From Polaromonas sp. (GTDB taxonomy: Bacteria; Pseudomonadota; Gammaproteobacteria; Burkholderiales; Burkholderiaceae_C), in assembly GCA_023259235.1 (NCBI GenBank), contig JAHFQQ010000016.1, forward strand, positions 1 through 21,451: a stretch of 21,451 nucleotides of DNA. The letters are read 5' to 3'. Position numbers and translations under genes: made by a program. Positions 1 through 8,068 of the stretch are shown one piece after another. The first letter of the stretch is position 1. Every line of letters starts with the position of its first letter. A model generated the notes under the pieces. It ran no database searches. It saw nothing but the letters and a program-made list of their open reading frames with translations, and had not been told where the DNA came from.

Positions 1-184
1 TTTTTCCAGCTTCTTCTGGGACGAGGACGAAATCAATGCCCGCCTGGTCAAGATCATGAAGGGCGCTTTCGCCGCGGTCTGGCAGGTGGCTCAGGAAAAC
101 AAGGTCAGCCTGCGCACTGCCGCATTTATCGTAGCCTGCACGCGCATCCTGCATACCCGCGAGTTGCGCGGTCTTTATCCGTGA
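1..184 (+). CDS. Glutamate dehydrogenase, C-terminal fragment (Glu/Leu/Phe/Val dehydrogenase family)
   Basis: This is the 3' end of a plus-strand gene that enters from the left edge. The open frame starts at base 2 and runs 60 codons to a TGA at 182-184. The residues (FFWDEDEINARLVKIM early, then AFIVACTRILHTRELRGLYP at the end) look like the C-terminal helices of hexameric glutamate dehydrogenases, which interconvert glutamate and 2-oxoglutarate using NAD(P)+. The catalytic and nucleotide-binding parts lie outside the window, so coenzyme preference cannot be read. It is the only real plus-strand gene here and converges with the DUF1178 gene, leaving 66 bases between the two stops. A leucine or phenylalanine dehydrogenase of the same superfamily is less likely, because the ending fits the glutamate enzymes better. 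Confidence 0.82.
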   Translation, partial: FSSFFWDEDEINARLVKIMKGAFAAVWQVAQENKVSLRTAAFIVACTRILHTRELRGLYP

Positions 185-250
185 TCAAGAGGAGCCCGGC
201 CTGGCCTGCGCTTCGCAGACAGAAGGCAGACTGACCGGACGCTTCGCGGC
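185..250. other. Convergent intergenic spacer with a small hairpin
   Basis: This spacer separates the stops of the glutamate dehydrogenase and DUF1178 genes. It holds one short GC-rich hairpin, CTGCG-CTT-CGCAG at 206-218. No T-run follows it on either strand, so I do not call an intrinsic terminator. Transcription from both sides may end by Rho or further inside the neighbouring gene. Confidence 0.4.
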
Positions 251-754
251 TTATTGCAGGGTTTCCTTGACGCCCGGAAGCAGCGGCAGGGGCACCACAT
301 CAAGGCCCTCGTCCAGCAGGTCCAGGACTTCGCGCACATCGGCCTGACCGCGAATGCTGCGCCGCTCGATCTCACCGTAATGCATGCGGCGCGCCTCAAG
401 GGCAAAGCGCTCCCCGACATCTTCGGCGTTGGCCACCACATGGCGCAACGCCTTGAGAAAAGCAGCCTGCCCGGCCGGACCGGCCCCTGTTGACACATCC
501 AGCACGGCGTCCGTACTGCGCGCTCCGGCATTTTCCAGCGCCGTGTTCACGCTCGCGGCGCCGCGGGCCTGAGCCCCACCCTGATCGGCGCCGAAATTGA
601 GCCGCGGCGCGCTGGGCAGTTTGTGAATACCCTTGTCGCCGCACAAGGGGCATTCAATCAGGCCACTCACAAGCTGCGCCTGAAAGTCATCTTCAGACGC
701 AAACCAGCCTTCAAACGAATGCTGCTGCGCGCACCGGAGGTTCAGGACTTTCAT
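251..754 (-). CDS. DUF1178 family protein
   Basis: This 167-residue protein begins MKVLNLRCAQQHSFEGWFAS, the typical start of DUF1178 proteins. A CPLCG motif follows at about residue 35; with the early cysteine it suggests a small metal-binding N-terminus, but only one CxxC is present, so a full zinc ribbon is not shown. The rest is hydrophilic with no membrane segment or signal peptide, so it should be cytoplasmic. The family has no established function that I know of. The gene starts 18 bases after the NUDIX stop with only a weak ribosome-binding site, so it is probably translated from the same message. The ATG at 754 is preferred because conserved residues begin immediately after it. Confidence 0.85.
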   Translation of the reverse strand: MKVLNLRCAQQHSFEGWFASEDDFQAQLVSGLIECPLCGDKGIHKLPSAPRLNFGADQGGAQARGAASVNTALENAGARSTDAVLDVSTGAGPAGQAAFLKALRHVVANAEDVGERFALEARRMHYGEIERRSIRGQADVREVLDLLDEGLDVVPLPLLPGVKETLQ

Positions 755-772
755 GAGGTCATTATCGCGGAG

Positions 773-1387
773 CTACGCAAGCGTCGCTTCTTGCCAATCG
801 AGCATCCACTTGCCTGACAACACGTTCTGCAGCCACAGCATTCCCGCCAGCGTCTTCGCATCGGAAATCTGGCCACTGGTACACCAGCCCAAAACCTCGG
901 CGGGAGTGGCCGTGAACACGTCCAGAAATTCACCCACGTCCAACTTGCGTTCGCCCAGAGTCAGCCCGCGTGCGAACCAGATGTCGATAAATTCAGTCGA
1001 ATAGGAAATAGCTGGATGCAAAACTCCGGCCCGTGCCCAGAAGCGTGCTGTGTAGCCGGTTTCCTCGCGCAGTTCGCGCTGTGCACAGCCCAGCGACACC
1101 TCGCCCGGATCAAGCTTGCCAGCTGGAAATTCCGGCATGACAGCGTCCACCGGATAACGAAATTGGCGCTCAAGCACCAGTTGGCCATCGTCGAGTTGCG
1201 CAACAATCATCACCGCACCGGGATGAACAATATATTCACGAACAGCCCGGGTGCCATCAGGTAGCCTTACGGCATCCTGGCGCGCGTGAAGAAAGTGTCC
1301 GTTGAAGACTTCCGCGGAACTGATTCTGGTCTCTGTAAGATGGGCATCGACCATGCCTTCCTGATCTGGACGTTGTGCGGAAATCAT
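773..1387 (-). CDS. NUDIX hydrolase, ADP-ribose pyrophosphatase type
   Basis: This 204-residue protein carries a complete Nudix box at about residues 90-112: G, five residues, E, seven residues, then RELREETGY. That motif binds the metal and hydrolyses nucleoside-diphosphate derivatives. The sequence before it (VLERQFRYPVDAVMPEFPAG) matches the ADP-ribose pyrophosphatase branch, so ADP-ribose or a related sugar nucleotide is the likely substrate; this is inferred from family resemblance. The frame is open back to 1534, inside nuoN, but ATG 1387 has an AAGGA six bases upstream and is chosen. ATG 1354 also has a purine-rich upstream stretch and would give 193 residues. The gene follows nuoN by 101 bases and precedes DUF1178, and may be carried by read-through from the nuo operon. 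Confidence 0.88.
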   Translation of the reverse strand: MISAQRPDQEGMVDAHLTETRISSAEVFNGHFLHARQDAVRLPDGTRAVREYIVHPGAVMIVAQLDDGQLVLERQFRYPVDAVMPEFPAGKLDPGEVSLGCAQRELREETGYTARFWARAGVLHPAISYSTEFIDIWFARGLTLGERKLDVGEFLDVFTATPAEVLGWCTSGQISDAKTLAGMLWLQNVLSGKWMLDWQEATLA

Positions 1388-1461
1388 GCGTGATCCTTGA
1401 AAAGGCATCGATGGGTGAAACCGGGAAGAGAAACCATCAAGTATCAGACAACCGGCCAAGC

Positions 1462-1483
1462 CAGCATGGTTCGAGTCATGCTG
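1462..1483 (-). other. Stem-loop just after the nuoN stop
   Basis: CAGCATG at 1462-1468 and CATGCTG at 1477-1483 form a perfect 7-bp stem with an 8-base loop. It lies 5 bases beyond the nuoN stop in the direction of transcription. No T-run follows, so it is not a typical intrinsic terminator. It may protect the 3' end of the nuo message or mark a processing point before the NUDIX gene. Confidence 0.5.
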
Positions 1484-1488
1484 CGGAT

Positions 1489-2991
1489 CTAGCTCCCCAG
1501 AGACCGGACGATGCTTCGGATCGATTGCGTACACAGGGTAATCAAGCCGCCTGGCACAATGCCCAGAATCAGGATCAGCGCACCGTTGATCGCCAGCACG
1601 ACCTTGGCATCCGCTGGGGCCGAAATCGGCTGCATATTGAGGCCCTGGAGCTTGTCAAAGTACATCACCTTGACAACCCGCAGGTAATAGAAGGCACCAA
1701 TCAGCGCCATGATCACAGCAAAAACGACCAGCACCACATAACTGGTCTTTTCTGACGTCATCAGTGCCTGCAAAACACCCAGCTTTGCATAAAATCCCAC
1801 CAGTGGCGGCAATCCGGCCAGGGAGAACATGCTAATCGCCATGACGCCAGCGTAGAGCGGGCTGCGCTGATTCAAGCCGGCCAGATCGGATATTTCTTCA
1901 GACTCGTATCCGGCACGGGCCAGAAGAATGATGATCCCGAATGCGCTCAGTGTGGTAAGCACATAAGTCACGGCGTAAAACATGGCAGCGCCATACGCCG
2001 ATTCGGTATTCATCTGGTTGCCATTGATCACTCCGGCCAGCATACCGAGCAGCAAAAAACCCATTTGCGAAATAGTCGAGAAGGCCAGCATCCGTTTGAG
2101 GTTGGATTGAGCGATCGCTGCCAGGTTGCCAACCAGCAGCGAGCCGATGGCCATCAAGGCGAGCATCTGCTGCCAGTCAATGGCCAGGGGCAACAGGCCC
2201 TCCACCAGCAAACGAATGAGAATGGCAAATGCGGCAAGCTGCGGTGCGCCGCCGACCAGCAGGGTCACCGCCGTGGGCGCACCCTCATACACGTCGGGTA
2301 ACCACATGTGAAAAGGCACTGCGCCCAGCTTGAAGGCCAGACCTGCCACGATAAACACCAAACCGAATATCAGTACCTGGTGGTTGACCTGACGGCTGGC
2401 AATCGCGTTGAATACTTCGTTCAGGTCCAGTGATCCAGTCGCACCATACAGCATCGACATTCCATATAGAAGGAAACCCGACGCCAATGCACCCAGCACA
2501 AAGTACTTCATCGCCGCTTCCGTCGCCGTTGCATGGTCCCGCCGCAATGCCACCAGCGCGTAGCTCGAAAGCGTAAACAGTTCCAGGCCCATGTAGATGA
2601 CAAGGAAATTGTGGCCTGAAATCATGACAAACATGCCCAGCAGTCCGAACAAGCTGAGCGTGAAAAATTCACCGCCACGCAGCATTTGGCGATCCGCGGC
2701 GTAAGGCCGGCCATAGACCAGCGTAGCCATCAGGGCGATACTGGCAAAGCATTTGAGCCAACTGCCCATGGGGTCGCTGACCACCATGTTGCCGAAACCA
2801 TAGAGCGTTTGACCGCCCAGCGCAAACAAGGCCTCCATGGCTGCCAGCACAACCAGCGTCAGCAGCGTCAGGACATAGGTGCCGGTACGGCGTGGCGAAT
2901 TGATCCCGAGATCGACCAGCGCAATCACGCTGGCCATGATCAAAAGGATAATTTCGGGATAAACCACGATCCAACTGAGCTTGTCAATCAT
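1489..2991 (-). CDS. nuoN: NADH-quinone oxidoreductase subunit N
   Basis: This 500-residue polytopic membrane protein is an antiporter-like subunit of the complex I proton-pumping arm. It has about fourteen hydrophobic segments and typical family stretches: MGLELFTLSSYALVALRRD near residue 130, FKLGAVPFHMWLPDVYEGAP near 220, and LKRMLAFSTISQMGFLLLG near 300. The buried lysines and the glutamate in the MGLEL segment are the expected proton-path residues. Length is normal for beta-proteobacterial NuoN. The ATG at 2991 is 23 bases after the nuoM stop; the upstream sequence has only a weak purine stretch, so translation may depend on nuoM. It is the last nuo gene, followed by a stem-loop and the NUDIX gene. 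Confidence 0.96.
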   Translation of the reverse strand: MIDKLSWIVVYPEIILLIMASVIALVDLGINSPRRTGTYVLTLLTLVVLAAMEALFALGGQTLYGFGNMVVSDPMGSWLKCFASIALMATLVYGRPYAADRQMLRGGEFFTLSLFGLLGMFVMISGHNFLVIYMGLELFTLSSYALVALRRDHATATEAAMKYFVLGALASGFLLYGMSMLYGATGSLDLNEVFNAIASRQVNHQVLIFGLVFIVAGLAFKLGAVPFHMWLPDVYEGAPTAVTLLVGGAPQLAAFAILIRLLVEGLLPLAIDWQQMLALMAIGSLLVGNLAAIAQSNLKRMLAFSTISQMGFLLLGMLAGVINGNQMNTESAYGAAMFYAVTYVLTTLSAFGIIILLARAGYESEEISDLAGLNQRSPLYAGVMAISMFSLAGLPPLVGFYAKLGVLQALMTSEKTSYVVLVVFAVIMALIGAFYYLRVVKVMYFDKLQGLNMQPISAPADAKVVLAINGALILILGIVPGGLITLCTQSIRSIVRSLGS

Positions 2992-3014
2992 CTGGAATTC
3001 TTTGAGTAAATAAC

Positions 3015-4490
3015 TTAATTGAGCTTCGATACAGCAACGTGCCGGAGCAGGTCCGCCACCGACGTGTCCATCACATCGGTAAAGGGCTTCGGATAAATAC
3101 CCATAAACAGCACTGCGATCGCCAGCAAGGCCAGCATCAGGAATTCACGGTTGTTGATATCCTTCAGTGCCTTGACTTCTTGATTGGCAACCGGTCCGAG
3201 ATACACGCGCTTGAACATCCACAGCGTATAGGAAGCCCCGGTAATTAGCGTGGTCGCTGCAGCGGTGCCGATCCAGAAGCTGGATTTGACCGACGCCAGA
3301 ATCACCATCCATTCGCCGACAAAACCGGCGGTGCCAGGCAAACCGGCATTGGCCATGAAAAACAGCAAGGCAAAGGCGGTAAACCTGGGCATGGTGTTGA
3401 TCACCCCGCCATAGCTTGAAATTTCCCGGGAGTGAACGCGGTCATACAGGACGCCAATGCACAGGAACATGGCACCTGACACAAAACCGTGAGCGATCAT
3501 CTGGACAATGCCGCCGGAAACACCCAGGTCGCTGAACAGGAAAAACCCCAGCGTTACAAAACCCATGTGAACCACAGATGAATAGGCGACCAGTTTTTTC
3601 ATATCCCGCTGCACCAGCGACACCAACGCTACGTAAATGATGGCAGTAAGGGACAAGCCGATCACCAACCAGGTCCATTCATGCGAGGCATCCGGTGTGA
3701 TCGGCAGGGAAAACCGCAAAAAACCATAAGCACCCAGCTTGAGCATGATGGATGCCAGCACCACGGATCCGCCAGTGGGTGCTTCCACATGCGCGTCCGG
3801 CAACCAAGTGTGGACCGGCCACATTGGCACCTTGACGGCAAAGGCGGCAAAAAAGGCGAAAAACAGCAGTGTCTGCGCCCCGCCGCGCAGCGGCAAGTTG
3901 TGCCAGGTGAGAATGTCGAAGCTGCCACCCGACTTGGTGTAAAGAAACATCAGCGCGACCAGCAGCAGCAGTGATCCGAGCAGTGTGTACAGAAAAAACT
4001 TGAGCGCCGCGTAGATCTTTCTGGGACCACCCCAAATACCGATCAGCAGGTACATGGGGATCAGCGTAGCCTCAAAGAACACATAGAACAGCATGCCATC
4101 GAGCGCCGCAAAAACGCCGATCTGCAGACCGCTGAGCATCATTACGGCGGCCATGTACTGGTTGACACGCGACGTGATGGATTCCCAGCTGGCGATGACC
4201 ACTACCACGTTGATGAATGCGGTCAGCAGCACGAGCCACAGCGAAATGCCGTCGATGCCCAGATGGTAATTGACATTGATACGCTCAATCCACGGGCTGT
4301 TTTCGACGAATTGCATGGTCGAAGTGCCAAGCTGGAAACCGCTGTACAACGGCAAGGTCACGAGCAAACTGATCACGGCCCCGACCAGCGCGATCCAGCG
4401 TACGCCGCGCGCCTGATCATCGCGACCGAGCAGCAGCAAAACGGCGCCGAAGACAATCGGTGTCCAGATGGCAAGGCTTAACAAACCCAT
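3015..4490 (-). CDS. nuoM: NADH-quinone oxidoreductase subunit M
   Basis: This 491-residue antiporter-like subunit sits in the middle of the complex I membrane arm. Family landmarks are NVNYHLGIDGISLWLVLLTA near residue 75, FFEATLIPMYLLIGIWGGPR near 140 with the conserved glutamate of transmembrane helix 5, FAVKVPMWPVHTWLPDAHVEAPT near 220, and MKKLVAYSSVVHMGFVTLG near 300. These carry the charged residues of the proton channel. Length and topology are ordinary. The gene starts 18 bases after the nuoL stop, with AAGGA in the spacer as its ribosome-binding site. Confidence 0.97.
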   Translation of the reverse strand: MGLLSLAIWTPIVFGAVLLLLGRDDQARGVRWIALVGAVISLLVTLPLYSGFQLGTSTMQFVENSPWIERINVNYHLGIDGISLWLVLLTAFINVVVVIASWESITSRVNQYMAAVMMLSGLQIGVFAALDGMLFYVFFEATLIPMYLLIGIWGGPRKIYAALKFFLYTLLGSLLLLVALMFLYTKSGGSFDILTWHNLPLRGGAQTLLFFAFFAAFAVKVPMWPVHTWLPDAHVEAPTGGSVVLASIMLKLGAYGFLRFSLPITPDASHEWTWLVIGLSLTAIIYVALVSLVQRDMKKLVAYSSVVHMGFVTLGFFLFSDLGVSGGIVQMIAHGFVSGAMFLCIGVLYDRVHSREISSYGGVINTMPRFTAFALLFFMANAGLPGTAGFVGEWMVILASVKSSFWIGTAAATTLITGASYTLWMFKRVYLGPVANQEVKALKDINNREFLMLALLAIAVLFMGIYPKPFTDVMDTSVADLLRHVAVSKLN

Positions 4491-4508
4491 TCTTGTTCTT
4501 CCTTATTC

Positions 4509-6524
4509 TTATTGATTGAACCAGACGAAATACGTCATCAATACAAATACACCGATGATCATGCCGAACGCATAGTGATAAATATAGCCCGACTGCACCC
4601 TGCGCACCATGCCCGACACCCATCCGACCACCTTCCAGGATCCATTGACCATTGCTCCATCGATGAGCCCCTCGTCGCCGCCCTTCCACAGGCCCATGCC
4701 CAACGCCCGCGCGCCACGTGCCAGCACGTTTTCGTTGAACCAGTCGAGGTAGTACTTGTTTTCAAGCAGGGTGTAAATCGGCTGCACCTTGCGCTTGATC
4801 GTCGCTGGCAAGGCGGGGTTGACCATGTACATGTAGTACGCCAGCACCGATCCCGACAGCGCGAGCCAGAATGGAGCCGCGGTCAGTCCATGCAGGGCCA
4901 TTTGAACCGGCCCATGAAACGCCCTGGCCAGTTCTTCCATCGCTGGATGCCGCTCCAGATTGAAAAAAATTGCACCCTTGAAGAGGTCGCCAAACAGCAT
5001 CGGCTGGATCGTCATGAAACCTATCACCACCGATGGAATGGCAAGCAAAATCAGCGGAACGGTCACAACCCACGGAGATTCATGCGGCTTGTGATGCTCA
5101 TGATGGCGAGCATGATCGTCATGGTGGGCTTCCGGATTCTGGTCATAACGCTCCTTGCCATGAAAGACCATGAAGTAAAGTCGAAATGAATAGAAAGCCG
5201 TGACAAAAACACCTGCCAGCACCGCGAAATAGGCGAAGCCGCTACCCCAGAGGTGGCTCGCACTTACCGCTTCAATAATGCTGTCTTTCGAATAAAAACC
5301 GGCAAATAGAGGCGTGCCAACCAGGGCCAGGGAACCCAGCAGAAAGGTGATCCAGGTGATCGGCATGTACTTGCGCACGCCGCCCATCCATCGGATGTCC
5401 TGGTTGTGGTGCATGCCCATAATGACCGATCCGGCCGCCAGGAACAGCAACGCCTTGAAGAATGCATGCGTCATCAGGTGAAACACCGCCACGGAATAAG
5501 CCGAGGCGCCGAGCGCCACCGTCATGTAGCCCAGCTGCGACAAGGTGGAATACGCAATCACCCGCTTGATGTCGTTCTGGATGATGCCGACAAATCCCAT
5601 GAACAGCGCCGTGATACCGCCGATCACCATGATGAAGCTCAGCGCGGTATCGCTTAGTTCAAACAGCGGGGACATGCGCGCCACCATGAAAATGCCGGCT
5701 GTCACCATGGTCGCCGCATGAATCAAGGCCGAGATCGGAGTCGGGCCTTCCATGGAGTCAGGCAGCCAAACGTGCAAGGGGAACTGGGCCGACTTGCCCA
5801 TGGCACCGACGAAAAGGCAGATGCAGATCACCGTGATCAACATCCAGCCAGTACCCGGGAACGTCACTGCGGAAAGCTCACCCGCCTTGGCGAAGGTCTC
5901 GCCATAGTTGAGCGTGCCCGTATAGGCAGCGATCAGCGCAATACCCAGGATGAAGCCGAAGTCACCAATACGATTGACCAGAAAAGCCTTCAAGTTGGCA
6001 AACACCGCGCTGGGTTTGCTGAACCAGAAGCCGATCAGCAAATAAGACACCAGGCCCACCGCTTCCCAGCCAAAGAACAGTTGCAGGAAATTGTTGCTCA
6101 TCACCAGCATCAGCATGGCGAAGGTAAACAGCGCAATATAGGCAAAGAAGCGGTTGTAGCCCTCGTCTTCCTCCATGTAACCAATGGTGTAAATATGCAC
6201 CATGAGAGAGACAAAAGTCACCACGCACATCATCATGGCTGTCAGGCCATCGACCAGAAAGCCGATTTCCATTTTTAGACCGCCCACGGTCATCCAGGTA
6301 TAAAGCGTTTCATTGAAGCGTGCGCCATCAACCACGACGCTGCGCAGGATCATGGCCGATACGATGAATGCCACCAATACGCCGAGGATGGTAACGGTGT
6401 GCGACAGCCTGCGACCGATCCAGTTGCCGCCGAGGGCAGTTCCGAAAATACCTGCCAAAAGTGCACCGGCCAGTGGTGCCAGCGGAACTGCCAGCAAAGT
6501 CGATGCTGAAAGGGCTTGACTCAT
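4509..6524 (-). CDS. nuoL: NADH-quinone oxidoreductase subunit L
   Basis: This 671-residue protein is the largest antiporter-like subunit and lies at the distal end of the membrane arm. Conserved stretches include FFGWEAVGLVSYLLIGFW near residue 150, KSAQFPLHVWLPDSMEGPTP near 245 and IKRVIAYSTLSQLGYM near 320. The C-terminal part includes the region expected to form the long lateral helix along NuoM and NuoN. A cytoplasmic loop at about residues 465-482 is very rich in histidine (eight between 467 and 481), treated as a separate finding. ATG 6524 is 6 bases past the nuoK stop. The usual purine motif is poor there, so coupling to nuoK translation is likely. Confidence 0.97.
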   Translation of the reverse strand: MSQALSASTLLAVPLAPLAGALLAGIFGTALGGNWIGRRLSHTVTILGVLVAFIVSAMILRSVVVDGARFNETLYTWMTVGGLKMEIGFLVDGLTAMMMCVVTFVSLMVHIYTIGYMEEDEGYNRFFAYIALFTFAMLMLVMSNNFLQLFFGWEAVGLVSYLLIGFWFSKPSAVFANLKAFLVNRIGDFGFILGIALIAAYTGTLNYGETFAKAGELSAVTFPGTGWMLITVICICLFVGAMGKSAQFPLHVWLPDSMEGPTPISALIHAATMVTAGIFMVARMSPLFELSDTALSFIMVIGGITALFMGFVGIIQNDIKRVIAYSTLSQLGYMTVALGASAYSVAVFHLMTHAFFKALLFLAAGSVIMGMHHNQDIRWMGGVRKYMPITWITFLLGSLALVGTPLFAGFYSKDSIIEAVSASHLWGSGFAYFAVLAGVFVTAFYSFRLYFMVFHGKERYDQNPEAHHDDHARHHEHHKPHESPWVVTVPLILLAIPSVVIGFMTIQPMLFGDLFKGAIFFNLERHPAMEELARAFHGPVQMALHGLTAAPFWLALSGSVLAYYMYMVNPALPATIKRKVQPIYTLLENKYYLDWFNENVLARGARALGMGLWKGGDEGLIDGAMVNGSWKVVGWVSGMVRRVQSGYIYHYAFGMIIGVFVLMTYFVWFNQ

Positions 6525-6530
6525 TTTTTG

Positions 6531-6839
6531 TTAACCCCGGAGCGTGTTGAGTTCGTCAACGTTGATGCTGGACTTGTTTCGGAACAGCAGCACCAGTATG
6601 GCCAGTCCGATGGCGGATTCCGCTGCGGCAACCGTCAGTATGAAAAACACGAAAATCTGGCCAGCCATATCGTTCAGGTAATAGGAAAATGCAACGAAAT
6701 TCATGTTGACTGCAAGCAGCATGAGCTCGATCGCCATCAGCAACACAATCAGGTTCTTGCGGTTCAGGAAGATGCCGATGATCGACAGCGAAAAAAGCAT
6801 GGCACCGAGCGAAAGAAAATGCCCCAGCGATAGCGTCAT
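6531..6839 (-). CDS. nuoK: NADH-quinone oxidoreductase subunit K
   Basis: This 102-residue protein has three transmembrane helices and matches the standard NuoK length. It begins MTLSLGHFLSLGAMLFSLS and contains LIVLLMAIELMLLAVNMNF, whose buried glutamate belongs to the chain of charged residues inside the membrane arm, and a second glutamate in TVAAAESAIGLAI. The frame is open further upstream to 6923, but ATG 6839 overlaps the nuoJ stop as ATGA and gives the conserved N-terminus, so it is used. Overlap implies translation coupled to nuoJ. Confidence 0.96.
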   Translation of the reverse strand: MTLSLGHFLSLGAMLFSLSIIGIFLNRKNLIVLLMAIELMLLAVNMNFVAFSYYLNDMAGQIFVFFILTVAAAESAIGLAILVLLFRNKSSINVDELNTLRG

Positions 6840-7489
6840 GATTTGTTTTCCTCGGTAGGACTCGCTGCAACGGGCGCTGCAACCACTGATTCCATCTTGA
6901 CCAGACTCATCCGGTCTTGCCACTTGACCCTTACCTGATCAGCCACATTGACGCGTTTGGAATCCTTGCGCTCGCGCAAAGTCAGCGCAATGGCGGCAAT
7001 GATGGCCACCAGCAGGATCACCGCCGCAATTTCCAGCGGATAGAGGTACTCCGAATACAGAAGCTTGCCCAGCTCCTTGGTATTGGATACCTGGGCAACA
7101 AGCTGGCCAGGCACTACCGGAACCTGCGCTGCTCTGGGCGGCTCACGGAATCCGCCCATCAGCACATAGGACATTTCCAGCGCAATGATGGCGCCCACCG
7201 TGCCCGCAAGCGGAAAATGTTTCCAGAAACCCTTGCGCACACTGTCCTGATTAATATCAAGCATCATGATCACAAAGAGAAACAGGACCATCACCGCACC
7301 TACATAAACGAGCACCAGCGCGATCGCCAGAAACTCGGCCTTGAGCAGCATCCAGACAGCCGACGCCTGGAAAAATGCAAGCACCAGATAGAGGACGGCA
7401 TGCGCAGGATTGCGCGCGGTAATCACCCGGAACGCGGCGAAAAGCAGCAGCGCCGCAAAGACATAAAAAAGACCCGTTTTAGCGTCCAT
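6836..7489 (-). CDS. nuoJ: NADH-quinone oxidoreductase subunit J
   Basis: This 217-residue membrane subunit of complex I has five predicted transmembrane helices: residues about 5-22, 28-48, 52-75, 92-112 and 143-166. The third contains LAIALVLVYVGAVMVLFLFVIMM, the NuoJ hallmark whose helix rearranges during coupling in known structures. The tail after residue 167 is hydrophilic and Ala/Val-rich near the end, as is common in beta-proteobacteria. The spacer after nuoI is 45 bases and ends in an A-rich run before ATG 7489, with no good Shine-Dalgarno motif; the A-rich leader may help initiation. Its stop overlaps the nuoK start. Confidence 0.95.
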   Translation of the reverse strand: MDAKTGLFYVFAALLLFAAFRVITARNPAHAVLYLVLAFFQASAVWMLLKAEFLAIALVLVYVGAVMVLFLFVIMMLDINQDSVRKGFWKHFPLAGTVGAIIALEMSYVLMGGFREPPRAAQVPVVPGQLVAQVSNTKELGKLLYSEYLYPLEIAAVILLVAIIAAIALTLRERKDSKRVNVADQVRVKWQDRMSLVKMESVVAAPVAASPTEENKS

Positions 7490-7534
7490 GTTTTTTTGAT
7501 TTCTTTCTTGGGGCTGCTTGGTGCGCGCTAACGT

Positions 7535-8056
7535 TCAACGATACTTGGCGTCTGCTGCCCGATTGGCGGCAATTTCCGCCTCATAGCGATCGCCCACTGC
7601 CAGCAGCATTTCCTTGGTGAAATAGAGGTCGCCCCGCTTTTCACCGTGATATTCCAGAATATTGGTCTCGACGATCGAATCGACCGGGCAGCTCTCTTCA
7701 CAAAATCCGCAAAAAATGCATTTGGTCAAATCAATGTCATAGCGCGAGGTACGGCGGCTGCCATCCGCGCGCTCAACCGATTCGATCGTAATTGCCAGCG
7801 CTGGACAAACTGCTTCACACAGCTTGCACGCAATGCAGCGCTCTTCACCGTTTTCATAGCGACGCAATGCGTGCAAGCCGCGAAACCGGGGTGACAAAGG
7901 CGTTTTTTCTTCCGGAAACTGGACTGTCACCTTGCGGCGGAACGCATACCGGCCGGTTAGCGCCAAGCCCTTGAATAACTCGATCAGCAAAAAACCCTGA
8001 AGAAAGTCCTTGATGGAAAAGGCCGTGGGCTTTCGGGTTTCGGTGTTTGAAGACAT
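7535..8056 (-). CDS. nuoI: NADH-quinone oxidoreductase subunit I
   Basis: This 173-residue peripheral subunit carries two [4Fe-4S] clusters (N6a and N6b), passing electrons from NuoG towards NuoB. The two ferredoxin motifs are complete: cysteines 74, 77, 80 and 84 in CIACKLCEAVCP, and 113, 116, 119 and 123 in CIFCGFCEESCP. The N-terminal 40 residues form the amphipathic segment that contacts the membrane arm. The start at 8056 is supported by a good ribosome-binding site (GGAGG, about 8 bases upstream) and lies 12 bases after the nuoH stop. Confidence 0.97.
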   Translation of the reverse strand: MSSNTETRKPTAFSIKDFLQGFLLIELFKGLALTGRYAFRRKVTVQFPEEKTPLSPRFRGLHALRRYENGEERCIACKLCEAVCPALAITIESVERADGSRRTSRYDIDLTKCIFCGFCEESCPVDSIVETNILEYHGEKRGDLYFTKEMLLAVGDRYEAEIAANRAADAKYR

Positions 8057-8068
8057 GATTGAACCCTC

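Noticed and set aside
206..218. Bidirectional terminator between the glutamate dehydrogenase and DUF1178 genes
   Set aside because: The stem is only 5 bp and neither strand has a following T-run.
1388..1534. Longer NUDIX protein starting inside nuoN
   Set aside because: The added 49 residues cross the nuoN end and the stem-loop, show no family resemblance, and a good ribosome-binding site exists before ATG 1387.
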